Assembly: GCF_001039355.2 (NCBI RefSeq)
Contig: NW_019774169.1
Location: forward strand, 472,416-536,415
Source: Lingula anatina
Lineage: Eukaryota > Brachiopoda > Lingulata > Lingulida > Lingulidae
Direction of reading: 5' to 3'
DNA: 64,000 nucleotides
The notes under the pieces were generated by a model. It was not told where the DNA came from, searched no databases, and saw only the letters and a list, made by a program, of their open reading frames with translations. The translations under genes were made by a program, and so were the position numbers. Numbering within the stretch: position 1 is the first letter of the stretch; every line of letters starts with the position of its first letter. Positions 41,301 through 55,270 of the stretch are shown piece by piece.

Positions 41301-44300
41301 AGTTACTAGTAGTATGGATATTGATTTTAGTTATTACTGATCATCTTTGTAATAGTGAAAATAAAAGTGATGCAAACCTGACAGTATGTTTACTACGTTG
41401 TTATGCCTCATTATATCGGAACGCCTCTTTCTTTTCATAAATGGCCAATTAACCAGAAAATGATATCAGGTGTTCTTGGTTGAATCTGTTTTCTGCCCTT
41501 GCTTCCTAAATGAAATATGTATGCTCTGATTTGCACAGCAGCATCTCCCTCGACAGCAGTTTGTTTATATATACAGTAGCGGTGGAGAGGCCTATTGGAA
41601 AGCAGAATGGACTCTTCCAATTCCTGCTGGGTTTATAATGACTCTGACTACTGCCTCGCATCTAGAGCCAGATCTACCAGGTGATTGAGACAATAATGAA
41701 CTGCCACTGCATGCTTAGATGACACAATCAATCACAGGAGCCAGTAACTCTAGTGACTTTCCCTTCATAGAAAAACTGTTAACAAGTCTGAAGATTCTCT
41801 GCATCGCCGTTTGATTTTTTATGCGTGCTCAATTGTCGAAACATTGAAAGTTCCAGCAAAAATACAGTTTTGCTTAATTTTTTGGTTATCAATCAGGCTC
41901 ACCTTTCAAAGGAAGGAAATTGAATTTCTAGGGCCTAATGTTACAGATAGTCTCTGAAGCTACTGAGACACCATCCTGACTGCATCAGGTGCTTTAAGTA
42001 CAAGGTAAGTGTGGAACCTTCACATTCTTAGATTTATTGGTAATTTTTTTCATGGAATCCTTTTCACTTTTTGATTTAAGGTTGTGCTGAAAAGTTTTGC
42101 CGTATTTTCATCATAGTGAATTTTTTTTTAATTTGCATTTGTAAAGTGACCAGGATGTATTATTGCATGTTAGGAAAAGTTAAATTTAATGCTGTTGACT
42201 TCCTTGTAGATGTATTTTCTAATTTTCTATGGATTGGTTTACTGGTTAAAAACTTTTCTGCATTTTTTCTTTTTGTTAAGCAAAACAGATAATTTGGAAG
42301 TATATAAACTGAATTTTAATATTCAATAAACTTTTTGCTGATGATTAAAGAATTTTGGAAGTTATCTTAAGATAAGATTCATATTTTTCTTATTCATCAT
42401 TTGTAGTTTCATGTAACTAGAGGTCAGTTTAATCACAGCTGAAGTGCAAATGGCACATCCACCTTGCTGTTGAGTGGTGTATCTGATTGGCTTATGCTGA
42501 GGTGGATGTCAAGAATCAAAAAATCTGGCATGGTGTGACTAGTGTAGTAACGTGACTTGTGAGATGCACTATGTCCGAGTCTTTTGTTCTGGACTTCAGC
42601 TGTAGTATAAGAGATAATAGACCATAAGGGAGAAATGGCTTCAATTACTGCTCTCCAAAAGTATAACATGCAAGTTAATTACCCACATGACTATATCAGA
42701 CAACACTTTTCAGTGAAAGGAAACTTCTTTTGTTTTTCATGTATCAGAGTAGTTCATGTACTTTATTGTAACAACCATCAAGTTTATGATGTGCTGTTCT
42801 TTACATACTGCAAATGAGGTAATTTTGACTTTTTATCAATCAAAAAAATAAATAAATACATACTTTGTGGCTTATAAATCATTTCTGAAAATTATTTCTG
42901 TAAAACTTTTAATATCTTCATATAAATAAGGTCATAAATTGCCTTGATTATTATATTTTTGCCATCTTAGATATTCATTGATAAACATTAAATTGTAACA
43001 ATGCACCAAAATCCTCAATGTACCAGTGAACATGGTGTTTGGATGTTTCTCAAAAATTCCTTGATGCAATCATGGTGAATGATGTTAACAAGGAAAGGAA
43101 GTTATGTTACAAATTAAAAAAAAACATTCTACTAAATGCTTTTTATATTTAAAAAAGGCCCCCTCAATTCATGCCCTACCGTATAGATTCTGCTAATGCA
43201 AAACATGTCATGCTCAGTCATCAATGGGAGTGCTTAGTAAAACTTAAATCATGATTTGAAATTCACAGTAGAATGAGACAATAAAGATTTTAATCCTGGA
43301 ATATTAGAGATAGACAGAGGTCACACAGATTAGTCTGAATCCATCCAGACAGTCTCATTTTGAATAAGTTTCTGAAAACAATCATAATTATGTGAATGGG
43401 ATGGTTGATGCAAATGTACATTAAAAGTCTTTCCATCAAAATGGTTCCATTCAGCCCTTGCCATTATTTTACCATGAGAAGTGATAGTTGTTATGTTTTT
43501 TCTCCATTTTCTGCTTGAATAACCATTTTACAGGTCTGGAAAGTTAAAGTCTTAAACTACCTTAGGATAAAAAGTTCTGAACTCAAACATTTTTTGTCTT
43601 TTTTTCTTTAATCTTGACAGATTGCAATCTTTTGCACAACAGTGCCAATTAACTTTTACTTGTCACTTCAGTACAACTATTTTTCTCAGACAAAATTACT
43701 GTTATATAAAGATTCTCCTAAATTACTTAAAAGTTAGCCCCACTTGTGGATTTTAGTATTGCATAATGTCACGGAAAACTGTCAGCTTTGTCTTTTGCTT
43801 AATTATAAATATAATAAATTTATGATTCCTAATAAATGGGGCTGGTGTCCAGTTGTGGACATCAAGGCTTATTTGGACACCGGTCAAGGGTCCATCGCTT
43901 ACTTAAAAAACATTGTTTTTCCTCATGGCCATCAACTCAAAAGTCTCACGTCAGTCTTTCCACTGCGTGGGGTTACCAAATGATGTTTTACTGTGCCTGT
44001 AACGCAATTGTGCTCATATTATGGGATCACTTTCCGTGAACGAGCTTCATTATCCCATTGATGATGCTCAGGCCATATCTGTTCTTAGAAAATTAAGCAA
44101 TATGTCAAAACATTGATGTGAGATAATGGGCACAGTAATTACTATACTTTGATGATTTCTTATTAGTGAGGTCAATTACTAGGAATTTTTTTAAGAAACT
44201 AAAGAATCTTTTAAGGCGATGATTTCTTTGAACTTCATTACCACTTACTGACAATTAGTCTGTAATTGTATTTCAGGTGAAGTGGCCTGCAAATATTACC

Positions 44301-47300
44301 CCCATTTCCACCAATACAAATTCATTATTTTTAGTTTTTATTTCACTTTTTGTTAGACTGGGTCCTCATACCTAGATCAAACTTACAGGAACGATCCATC
44401 TCCAAGGGTTTTTTTGCTAAATTGCTTTCAGCCTTAGCTGCTTTGATGTCTGACATGCCTATTGAAGCTGCTAAACAATAATTAATTAATTACCCCCCTA
44501 GCAGCTTCAGTAGGCATGACAAACATCTAAGTCGCTTAACTTGATAACAATTTAGTGAGAATTCCCTTGGAGATAGATCGATCCACAGTTAGTACGATAG
44601 GGTCTGGGAATGGTCCCTTTGTCTTGTAAGGCCCCTATTTCACACAGACCATGAATCCTACGAATCGCCAGGAATTGAAAATATCATCAAAGTTTTTGCC
44701 ACCAATTCTTGTTAGTCAAGAAGTGCAAGAACTGACTACGAATATATACGAATCTGTTAAGAACTTCACAAACTGATTACGATTCAACCACGAATCGTAA
44801 AATTTGTCAATTCATGGCCATTCGTGGGATTCGTGGTCTGTGTGAAATAGGGGCATAAAAGAGCCATACAACCCAGAACTAGTTAAGGTACACTTATGTG
44901 TGGCTGGTGATCAGATATAAAAAAATATATTGTAGTTATCACTTTGATATTTTACCATTTTTCTTAGTAGATTAATCATTTGTGATAAAAAATAAGATAA
45001 ATCACTTCCACATTTTCATGCATGTGGCAGGAAGAATCTGTGTGCATTCTGATCAATAGTCCAGAAATGAGACCATGCCTTATTGGATCATGCATCATCC
45101 CTTAATTTGTTTTTGTTTATCTCTTCTCAGTTTCGTGCTGATTAGTGTGAACACTATCATCTGACATGGTACACTGGATTATGTTAAGGTGATTTCTCAA
45201 GTTTCTGATGGAATAGATGCTTAACTATGCTGTCATAGATTTAGATTAAACCCTATGCCCCAACCCCACAGACCTCATCCAACTTAAAACACCAGCTTAG
45301 ATAAGCAGTGAAATGTTATAAGGCATATTGCTGAAATTTTTTATCATTCCTTGTTGCTCCTAAACAATTTTTAATTTCTATTACCTTTTTTGTTTGGAAA
45401 CATATCACCAATAAAATAAATATAACTGTTAATTATTCCGTGTTCATATTTCTGTAACTATTTCACCTGCATTCATTATACTAGAGTAACGGACAAATCT
45501 CACTCCGTCCATCTGTCCTGGTATTTATACCTTTATGCTTTCTGACCACAGGCAGGCCATTGCATCACATTGATTGACAGACTACATGTTTTTTCCTTAG
45601 ATAAAGCAAGATTAAGCTTCTATCAACATAAAAATGTTTGGACATATTCTTATTATTCAGAAATTTTTTTAAGCCCAGAATGGTTTCCCTCCTTTCCTAT
45701 GTACCTCACTTCCTCCCTCCCACTTTCCCTGTACATGTGCATGCACACATGCACGCACACACTTTTACTTTTTCACTGCCCTTTTCCATCTTCATTATCT
45801 TCATTCTGGTTCCAGAGATTTCTATGATGGTCATGGGTAATTATTGTTTTCCAATTAATTTTTGATTTCAACCAGACAATTTTAAAGAAAACAAAACTTA
45901 TTCAAAGCCATTCTTGTATCACTCACTGTTATTAGTATATAGCCTGTTTAATTAGTTTGCATGCTTACTTGCCCGTAAAGAATGAAACAGGCTTAACAAC
46001 ATTTTTTCTGTAGAGAGTGATATGTGGGGAATAGGGCATTTGTAAGCAAACATGATAAAATTTACATATATCAATAAGAACATTCCTATATGTGTACTTT
46101 TTCTACATATAATTGTCATATATCTTTTTTATTTAAGTTTATGCCATATGAATGGGCAATAAATTTGTTTTGTTCTCTGATCATCTATTGCTATAAAAAT
46201 GAAATAATTTGGCCTTTACCTCGGACATTATCTGTCATATTTTCAGCAAGTTACATCCTATGAATGTTATCCTTGAAGAAAAAGAGCACACAATATGTGG
46301 TCTTTGGACATTTACTTTTCTCATTAAATGGTTTCGGAGGCAGGAAATTATAATCTTTGATTGTCAGTTAGACAAAGTCTGAGAAGCTTATATTGTCTGC
46401 AGTTAATGGACATTGTTAGGGGACTTTTGCAGTTTAAAGCTGAGAGTTTTGATGTAATGCCACAATATCCCTTTCAAGTTAAATAGCCTTATAATACTTT
46501 ATTGAATGACTACTTAATTTTTTTCACATTTTCAAAATTTGCATAAGGAGAGGATTTTTTGCTCTAATGTCAAAACTTTAGAATTATAAATGTTTATATT
46601 ATTATATTTAAATCATTGTCAGGATTTAAAAAATGTAAAAAAATCTATTATTGCTTCATTTTCATACAATAAACTAATATTATGATAATGGTTAAATAAG
46701 AAGTCCACAAAAACTGATGCATAGTGATGCATTTGGAAGCAATATAGATTAATTATGTGGTATTAAACCTTGTAAAGGACTTAGGCTCAGAAGAATGTGA
46801 GTGTTTTTCAGTTCTATCTCCCATATACACAATCTAGGGAGTAACTGGGCATAGGGTCGTATTATATGATCTGTATGTTATCAATCTGCATATTCAACAA
46901 ATTCTGTCTGGAATAAAAACGGACAGCTTGGCTAATCATTAATGCATGCCTGAGCTGGTAAGTAAATTTGAAGAAAAGCTTTCTGACAGATTGTATGCAT
47001 TTATCTCCAGTAATAAGATAAACAATTTCTTGATTGTAGGGATCCTGGTTGGGACATCAGAGCAAGTTTGGAGGAATGAGAGGTCTTAATTAGCCTATCA
47101 GTTGTCCAGGGTTATGTGTACTTATGAACTCCGCTGTGACCAAAAAAAGGAGAAATAAAACACAAAGAGAAAACTGATATTTAAAAAAACTGTAGGTAGA
47201 ATTGACCTCTGGAAGTGAAAAAACCAGCACCAATATAAACTTTTGTACCTGGACTACCTTATCTGAAGTACTGCTCTGAGGAAAAAGAGTCACCTGTCAA

Positions 47301-49838
47301 GAATGGACCACTCGGCATTGATATTGGGAACCTTGATTCCAACGGCTGCTGCTGAGCCACAGGGAAATCTCACTGCTGAACTTTACATGGCAGGAGGTGG
47401 CGAAAACCAGTTTCCATCCCATGACTTGAGCTACCAGGACAAGCAGCAATGCTTTAATTATGCCAATGGCTCTTTTAAGGATGATGAGCGACTTGAGCAG
47501 ATACAGTTTGTGATGTTTGGAATAATCTTGCACATCATTTGCATATTTGGAGTTGTTGGCAACCTTGTTTCGTTCTTTGTCCTCAGCAGAAAAGAAATGC
47601 GCTCCTCTTCCTCCTGCTATCTTATGGCTTTAATGATATTCAATACAGTTGTCCTACTGACTGCATATTCCAATGATGTTATGACAGGTATTGGAGTGGG
47701 AAGCATGTATGGCGCTGTTTCCAACTATATCCTGACATTTGGTTCAGCTGTTGGTCAGTGGTGTTCCGACTGCAGCACTTGGTTGACCATTGCCCTCACT
47801 GTAGAACGCTACATATTTGTCTGTCACACTTTTCAAGCTTCAACAATGTGTACCATGCGCCGAGCCATCATAGTTATTGTGTTTTTGTCTATTGGGATGT
47901 TTCTTTATGATATCCCATGGTTTCTGCGGCAAGAAGTGAGAAGTGTCACTTGTCCATTTAACGATGAGCCTATCACATACATTGTGATGCGTTCTGAAAA
48001 GCATCGCCCTTCAGATATGTACTATAATATACAGCTTTTGTATATTATGCCTGCCTTATTTCTCATTGTGCCCATATTTGTTTTGACAGCGTTCACAGTA
48101 ATCTTGTTACTTGAGGTGCGAAAGTCAAATAAGCTACGCCAACAGATGTCTACCACACAGACTGCTGAGATCAATGTCACAGTTGTTCTCATCAGTGTTG
48201 TTGTGGTTTTTCTTATTTGCACCCTACCAAATTGTATTTTTGCCATTACTCGCACTGTTAAAAAAATTGAAAAAGCAGACGACCCATATTTCGACATTTA
48301 CTTCACTTTCACTGGAAGAGTCTGTTTTATTGTAGCAAATGTGTTCTTTTATTCAAATTCAGCTCTAAATTTCTTGATTTTTTGTACAGTTGGTCAAAAA
48401 TTTAGAAAAACATTCAAGCGTATATTTCTTCGACGCTGCAAGTTCTTGACAACGGAAGTGGTTCGTTACAGCAGTGTGAGTGTTGGCTCGAGAACTGGTT
48501 CAACCAGGGCAAGCTTTTATCAGACTGAGACAAACATATAGTCAGGTGACAAGTTCTATAGTTATTGGAAATGCAAGAGAGACTGATTTTTTAAATGAAA
48601 GTACTATCATTTCAATATTTATAAACATGATTTATAAGTTGCATTGATACTATCATTTTGATTTTGACAACATATATGACCTGATTCTTTTAGAGTTAAA
48701 AAGGGTCATTTGCCCATGAATTGATGTGTTTTAATCAGTTTATAAAAGTACAATTAATGAGATTTGATCTATATTCAGGTAGCAGAATATCTGTGGATTT
48801 TTTGTTTCAAGGCAACAGTTTCTGAACATGAAAAGGTTAAATTAACCAAAGCAGAGCAGGAAATGTAACTTTTGATGCTATTGATTTTGCAGCTCATGCA
48901 AAAATGGACAAAAAATTCAAATTTCTTTAAAACTAACATCAGTTGTGGTAAATCGATTTCCCAGGACGTCACAGTTGGTAGAATGATCCAACAAAAACGT
49001 CATATTACAGGAAAGACAAGGTACTAGAAACTAGATTACAGAATGGAGTTCAGGTTCTATTAAGATCTATATTTGTTACTGAATATAGCAGAATTCTAAA
49101 TTTAAAGGTGCTTCAGAATTTTTTGTAACATGTTGATGGTGTTATCACCCATTTACTACGTTGTGGGTAATTTTTACGGTAATCGTTATTTCGATTAGAG
49201 CAAAATGCTTAATGTACTTTGTATACATGTAACATAATTTATACCACTGCTCAAGCAAGAAACAATGGGTCACACCATGACCTGTTCCAAGCAGAGTCGT
49301 GGCACACATGGTTGAGTATTGATTCCATTTCTAATTGGTTTTAAATCTGATAAAGCTCTCGTGCTGAAGCTTAGATTTATGTAAAATGGAGGAGTATCCA
49401 ATTATTTCCACTATTTTACTTAAAACTTTGCGATCTTTATCTTTCATGTTATTGTCACTGCAGAAGTGGTCAAAATATCACAGCTGTTCATTAATGACAT
49501 GTTTCAAATATGTATCACGAGGCACTTGTGCTTTTTTTTAATGTGCAAGTGACGTGAAATTGAATTTTAATTTAAATATTTATTAGGTAGGTCTGTATTT
49601 TACATGATTTGCCAGTGTAACGGTTGTATTTTAAGCTACTTTGGCTGAATGTACTTTTTATGTAAGACTATAGTAAAATAATTAAGTCTGATATTGTTTG
49701 ATAAGTTGGTGTGGCAGTAGATTGTAATTTTTGTCGATCTATTTAGTTTCTATGTTTGCTTGTTTGAACTTTTCACCTAAAAAATAAATAGTTATGTTTA
49801 TCATGATCCTACCTGTTTATTGTGATTCTCACAATAAG

Positions 49839-49886
<48 letters not shown>

Positions 49887-49893
49887 NNNNNNN

Positions 49894-49927
<34 letters not shown>

Positions 49928-52900
49928 ACCATGGGGCATTTTATGAAAAATTGTCCTATTTGAAGAAGTTTAAAACTGTTTATAGTCTGTTTATATAGTT
50001 ATGTTGAAAAGGATAAAATAACTTTTTAAAAAGTTGCTTTAAAAAAGTTTAAATTGTTTTAGCTCCCTTTATAAACTGTGATGTATGCTTTCAGAGTTGT
50101 CAGTGTCATTTTGAGATGGGAGATATTTATCACTTTCATTAATAGTTCCTGTTTCAGAAATATTTAATTTATTTTTAAAATGCAGTAGGTAACTTTACAA
50201 CAAGTAGAGATTAAAATAAGAAGCAGTTATATAAATCACCCGTCATATTTTTTAAAAATTATAACATAAGACTGACAGGTAATGGTATTTATGTACATTT
50301 TGATCGTTTACTGTTTGTTATTCTTCTTCCATGTAAATGAAACATGCTGCTGTATGTATATTTTTTCTGCCTCACAATGACTTAGGATCATTGTGAAATT
50401 AGTTGTGATTTGTATCAATGTATGAGTTCTCAGAATCAGAGACAATGCAAGAAAATATGAAAATGCTATTGCATTGTTGATTGCATAGCTTTTTTTTTTC
50501 TTTCTTTTTTTTTTGGGGGGGGGCAGGTGCTTGAGCAAGTTAATTGATATTTTTCTTTTTAAGCAAGGTCTTCATAATTTCTTGTTTAAAATTGGTATAT
50601 ATATATATATATATATGGTGCTGCAATCTCCATGTTTACAAATATGATATTTTTGGCCTTGTATACTTATCTTTAGAAAGGATTTTTGTGTTATCTGTAA
50701 CTGTTCAATGTATATTTTGTTTGATATTGAAAGAACAGTTGTATTCAAAACACTTGTTATTGTTGTCATTTATTTCACATCAACTTATAATGCATAAAAG
50801 AATCCCTGAAGAAAGCAAAAAAAAGTAGTGCTGATAACTATCAAAGAACAAAAAAAGTGGTGAGTATTTTGATTTCCTGAAGTGAGCACTGAATTGATTG
50901 GTCATATCAACTTTCCAGACTTTGATGAATTGCCACTCCCATTATTTTCAACAAGTTGAGGCCACCAGAAAATGAACACTTTGTTTACCAACATATTAAT
51001 TGATTTTTTTAATGCCGAACTTGACCGTCGGTATTGACTTCAACTATTAGCTTGCATGATCTTGGGTATAATTACCTATGGGGCTTTGAGTCATAAAACA
51101 AAAACTCTATCGTTTTTTGTAAGCTTTAAAATTCCATATCATTATATCAATCTGGAAAAGCTACTTAAAGAAAAGGAATTTTGCTCCAACAGTTTTCGAC
51201 CCTAAGTTTGATAATGGTGTAAAGTTAGATGTAGTTCTGTGTTGTGTTTGAAAATAAAGAAATGTCTATTTCTTATTTGGTTTAACTTTTGGTGTAGCTG
51301 CCAAGTACAACTGTACCGAGATGACCCACCATGTTGATTTGAATTCTTCACTGTGTTCATAACTTCATGGCCTCATTTAGTTATTGTTTCACCCTCTTAT
51401 TTCTTAAATAACACAAAGCTAACAATTCAAGCATAGTTGGATTTTATAAAAAAAAAAAAAAAGAATTATGTGGACAACACTTTTACCCTATGTATTGTTC
51501 CTGGCATGTGGACAGTTTAAGAAGTTCCTTCATTTTATGCACTTTATTGATCTTTTTCTTCAGGTCACTAACTAGAGGGAACACATGCCTCTTCCCATTA
51601 TTCAAATATTATTATCATTATGATATTTTCTGTCAAGCATATATGCTACGTGCTACTGTTTTTCTGCTCATTACTTTAGAATGGTGTGGTGAAGCATATC
51701 AGATATGGTGGAAAATGAGAAATTAATGTGTGTAGTGCATGCTTGTTTTTCAATGCATTGATGGGATTTTATGAAAGCAAGTTGCCGTGATATGTGGGTA
51801 GCTTAAAATTGTATGTTGCATGAAATGGTTTGTCATTATTGATTGAAAATCTATAAAAAGATAAGTTAGAAAAGGTTAACCTTTTTTATGTACAGTTACG
51901 GGGGAGGGGGGGGGGGCACATGACTTTTCTAGAACTGTGGTTAAATTTGATGTAGAACACAATTTCTCAAAGTGTAAACCTACAGTGAGGTCTTGGATTA
52001 TTAAAATTCAGAAAGGACACAAAAATCTTTTTATTTACAGACACTGTATTTCTCTGTATTCATTTTGATAACTGTTTCTGTCCATGATAAATGGAGCACG
52101 CAAGAAATGACTTTTGTCCATTGTCTGTATATTTGCAAGCTTTGCTGTCTAGTTTATGTTGAAATAGTCATTAACATACAGTCAAATATATATTTTCCTA
52201 GGTTTTAAGGATCAAGAATTGCACATTTGAGAAAAGCAACCTGGTAGTAACTGCTGGACCTTGTAAGATTAGACTGTTCAGCATTTTACAACTGAATAAT
52301 ATTAGAATGCTCACATGTAATGTCAAGGCTCAAAATTGTGGAACTGAGAAAGTTGCACATAAACCACTAACTAATGTATGGTAAACCACATGTAATCTAT
52401 GTTGTAAATTAAAATTTGTGAAACAGCCAAAGGTTATTCAATCCATTTACTGACAGTTGTTCTATTTATGAGTCCCTATTTCGCCACACAGAAAAATTAT
52501 TGAACAAAGCAATCAATTTTTTATCTACAATTACTTTCCCTCATTTTCACATTGTGTGAAATTTATAAATGACACTTCCTTCTGGGTAGAGACTGATTAT
52601 ATAACAATAACACTTACTGATTGGTCATTCCCTTGGTCATAAAGCCTTATGCCAACAGCTTTTTCTTAATCAAGTCAACTAATGTTTTAAGAATGAAAAT
52701 GAAATAAAATGTACCTGTGAGGAACTAATTTCCTTCTAGAAGAAGAAAAATGAAGTCTGCTCTTAGGCTGATTATCACCGTCTTGATCAATAGATTTAAC
52801 TCGTGTACAGACAAATGTTTCAAAAGATGTGGAAACAGATAAAATATAAATCAAAATGTTACATTAATGTGGAGTCTGTATAGCCTCTACCAGGGTTGCA

Positions 52901-54410
52901 GATTATATAGGGAAAAATGGAAAAAACCATTTATCTAAAGACATATCTGTGAATATCTTGTGAAAAATCAATCTGTGGCCCTGGTTAAGGGTGGAGTCTG
53001 TACAGATTTAGGGATAACAAAGAGACAACACTACACCTCAGACATTTTAAATACTTTTTGCATTCAATTGGTTGCCAGGTAACACATTTGGTCTAAACAT
53101 TAGGATGAAAAATTTGGTCTTCTTCAGTTAAAGATGAAATCATAGTTGTGCAGCACATGTAATTTTTGATCTGAGCCATTATCTTTTGAAAAAAAAAAAA
53201 AGAATGAGTGCAATATTCCATTTAATTGGACTATTTCTGATATATGTCAAGTCAAAGTAGACTGAAAATTTGGCATAAGCTTTTATAAATACTTTTGCAC
53301 TAGAATTCTTTTGTGTAACCCTGAAACCCCCGCCCAACCTCTCTTCAAGCAAAGTTTTTTGGGTTTTTTTTTTCTAAAATTTAAGCTTAGTAAGACTCAG
53401 TCATGTATCAGTCTATTTACTTATCTGAAAGTGACTAACTGTTCCACCTAAACTTGACAACTTTTGCTTAATCCACACTGTTGTAGTGATAGGTGTCTAC
53501 ACATTATTATACTCTGGCAGTTTTTATTTTGAAAAAGCAAATGAAAAATACAATCTGTAATACTTTATACAATCTGTAATACTATATACTATTTAAATGC
53601 TTGGTCTAGAATATTGTTGTGTTAAGAAACTCTTGACCTTTTGTTGTGTCATTTACAGCTTTGAACCAAATTGCGCTCTATCTGTGTATTATGCTTGATT
53701 GAATGTCGCAATTGTCAGTCAAGGCAACCCTTTCTCTGCAACATGTTTCAAGACCTAGATATTTACACTGAGAAGCTAATGGTTATTTTATTGTATGCTA
53801 ATGTCTCTGCATTACTCTTTTTAGACTGTTTTAATTATTCTGTAATAGTGTAGTTTAATTCCCAAGACTTTTCAAGTTCACAGATTTTCTCAAAGATAAA
53901 TTAGATTATCACCTTTGTTGGTGCATTCGGTTAGTCATGCAAGGCAGGCTGTGATTCTCGTATGTTAATATAGCGAACTATATCCTAAAGAAAGAGTGTA
54001 GTCTTAGGCCGTATTCAGAATAGGGACTAACAAGTCTGAGGGTCAAATATGGTGACCAACTACAAAGCTTGCTGTCTAATCCGCTAATAGACACTGAATA
54101 GATATCTCTTGGGAAAGTATTCAAGTGGGTTGGCCATATTTGACCCTCGGACAAGTTAGTCCCCTATTCTTAATGGGGTGTTAAATTTGGGCTAGTGAAC
54201 AGTTCTCAAATCTATGCTGCATGCATATGCCTTTTGTCAAAAGAATAATTAATGCACTAATACCCAAATACAAGAATTTGTATTTTTTTTATTTTTTTTT
54301 ACCTTAGCATGTATTCAGATAAAGTAAAGTTCACCAAATTCTGAAAAATGTTAAATTAACGTCAATGTACATGTGGATGGTAATGGGCAGAGCTCAGCAT
54401 TGCTCCTCCC

Positions 54411-54469
<59 letters not shown>

Positions 54470-55206
54470 GTTGGACTTACATGTCATCTGTTGTAACACG
54501 GGTTCTAATCATGTCACTCAGGTGGGCTCATTGGGTAACTTAATTCCACGATGTCTGACCAGTTCATTACCCCATTTCTTTTATCGATTTTTTAATCACA
54601 AGCTTATCATTCATAGCTGAAAAGGCAACTTTTGACTGAGGTCTTAGAGATCTGTGCCATTTCTCTTGTTCTCAGTTCAGGGTAATGGGATTGGAAGGAA
54701 GTAATGTGTTTTCATCCATTCATTCTTATCATAGGATTACAGAAGGTTATTGCAATTTTATGGTGGAAGTCTTTTCTAAAGATATCATGATTACTGACAG
54801 ATGATAATTACTTAGGTTGAAAAAGCAGTGTATTAATTCTTCATGCCCTTTGGCTAATGATGCTTTCTCTTATGAGTAATGGGTGCATAAGTGCTGGTTT
54901 GGTTTGCTGCCTTATGTAATGTGTTTTATTTCCCCAAATGTTGTTCTTCACTTTTACCAGAAATTCCACTATTACTGGCAAAAGAGAACCCAAACCTACC
55001 TCTTGGCATCATAAATATTTATCTATTATGACATATGCTCCATCAAACAACTCACTTTTCACAACAAATTATGGAATGAATGGGCTGTGTTAAGTTTGTG
55101 AGAAAGTCAGGCGGCATGAGCAGTGTTTGAAGATTTGATTTTTATTTAAATTCAGTTTGGTTTTTTGCCAAAGCTTTTAAAAGTTCTGCAGAGGAATTGG
55201 AGAATA

Positions 55207-55270
<64 letters not shown>

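Noticed and set aside
48022-48335. Antisense and shifted-frame ORFs within the GPCR
   Set aside because: Shadows of the real GPCR frame; their sequence is dictated by the coding strand.
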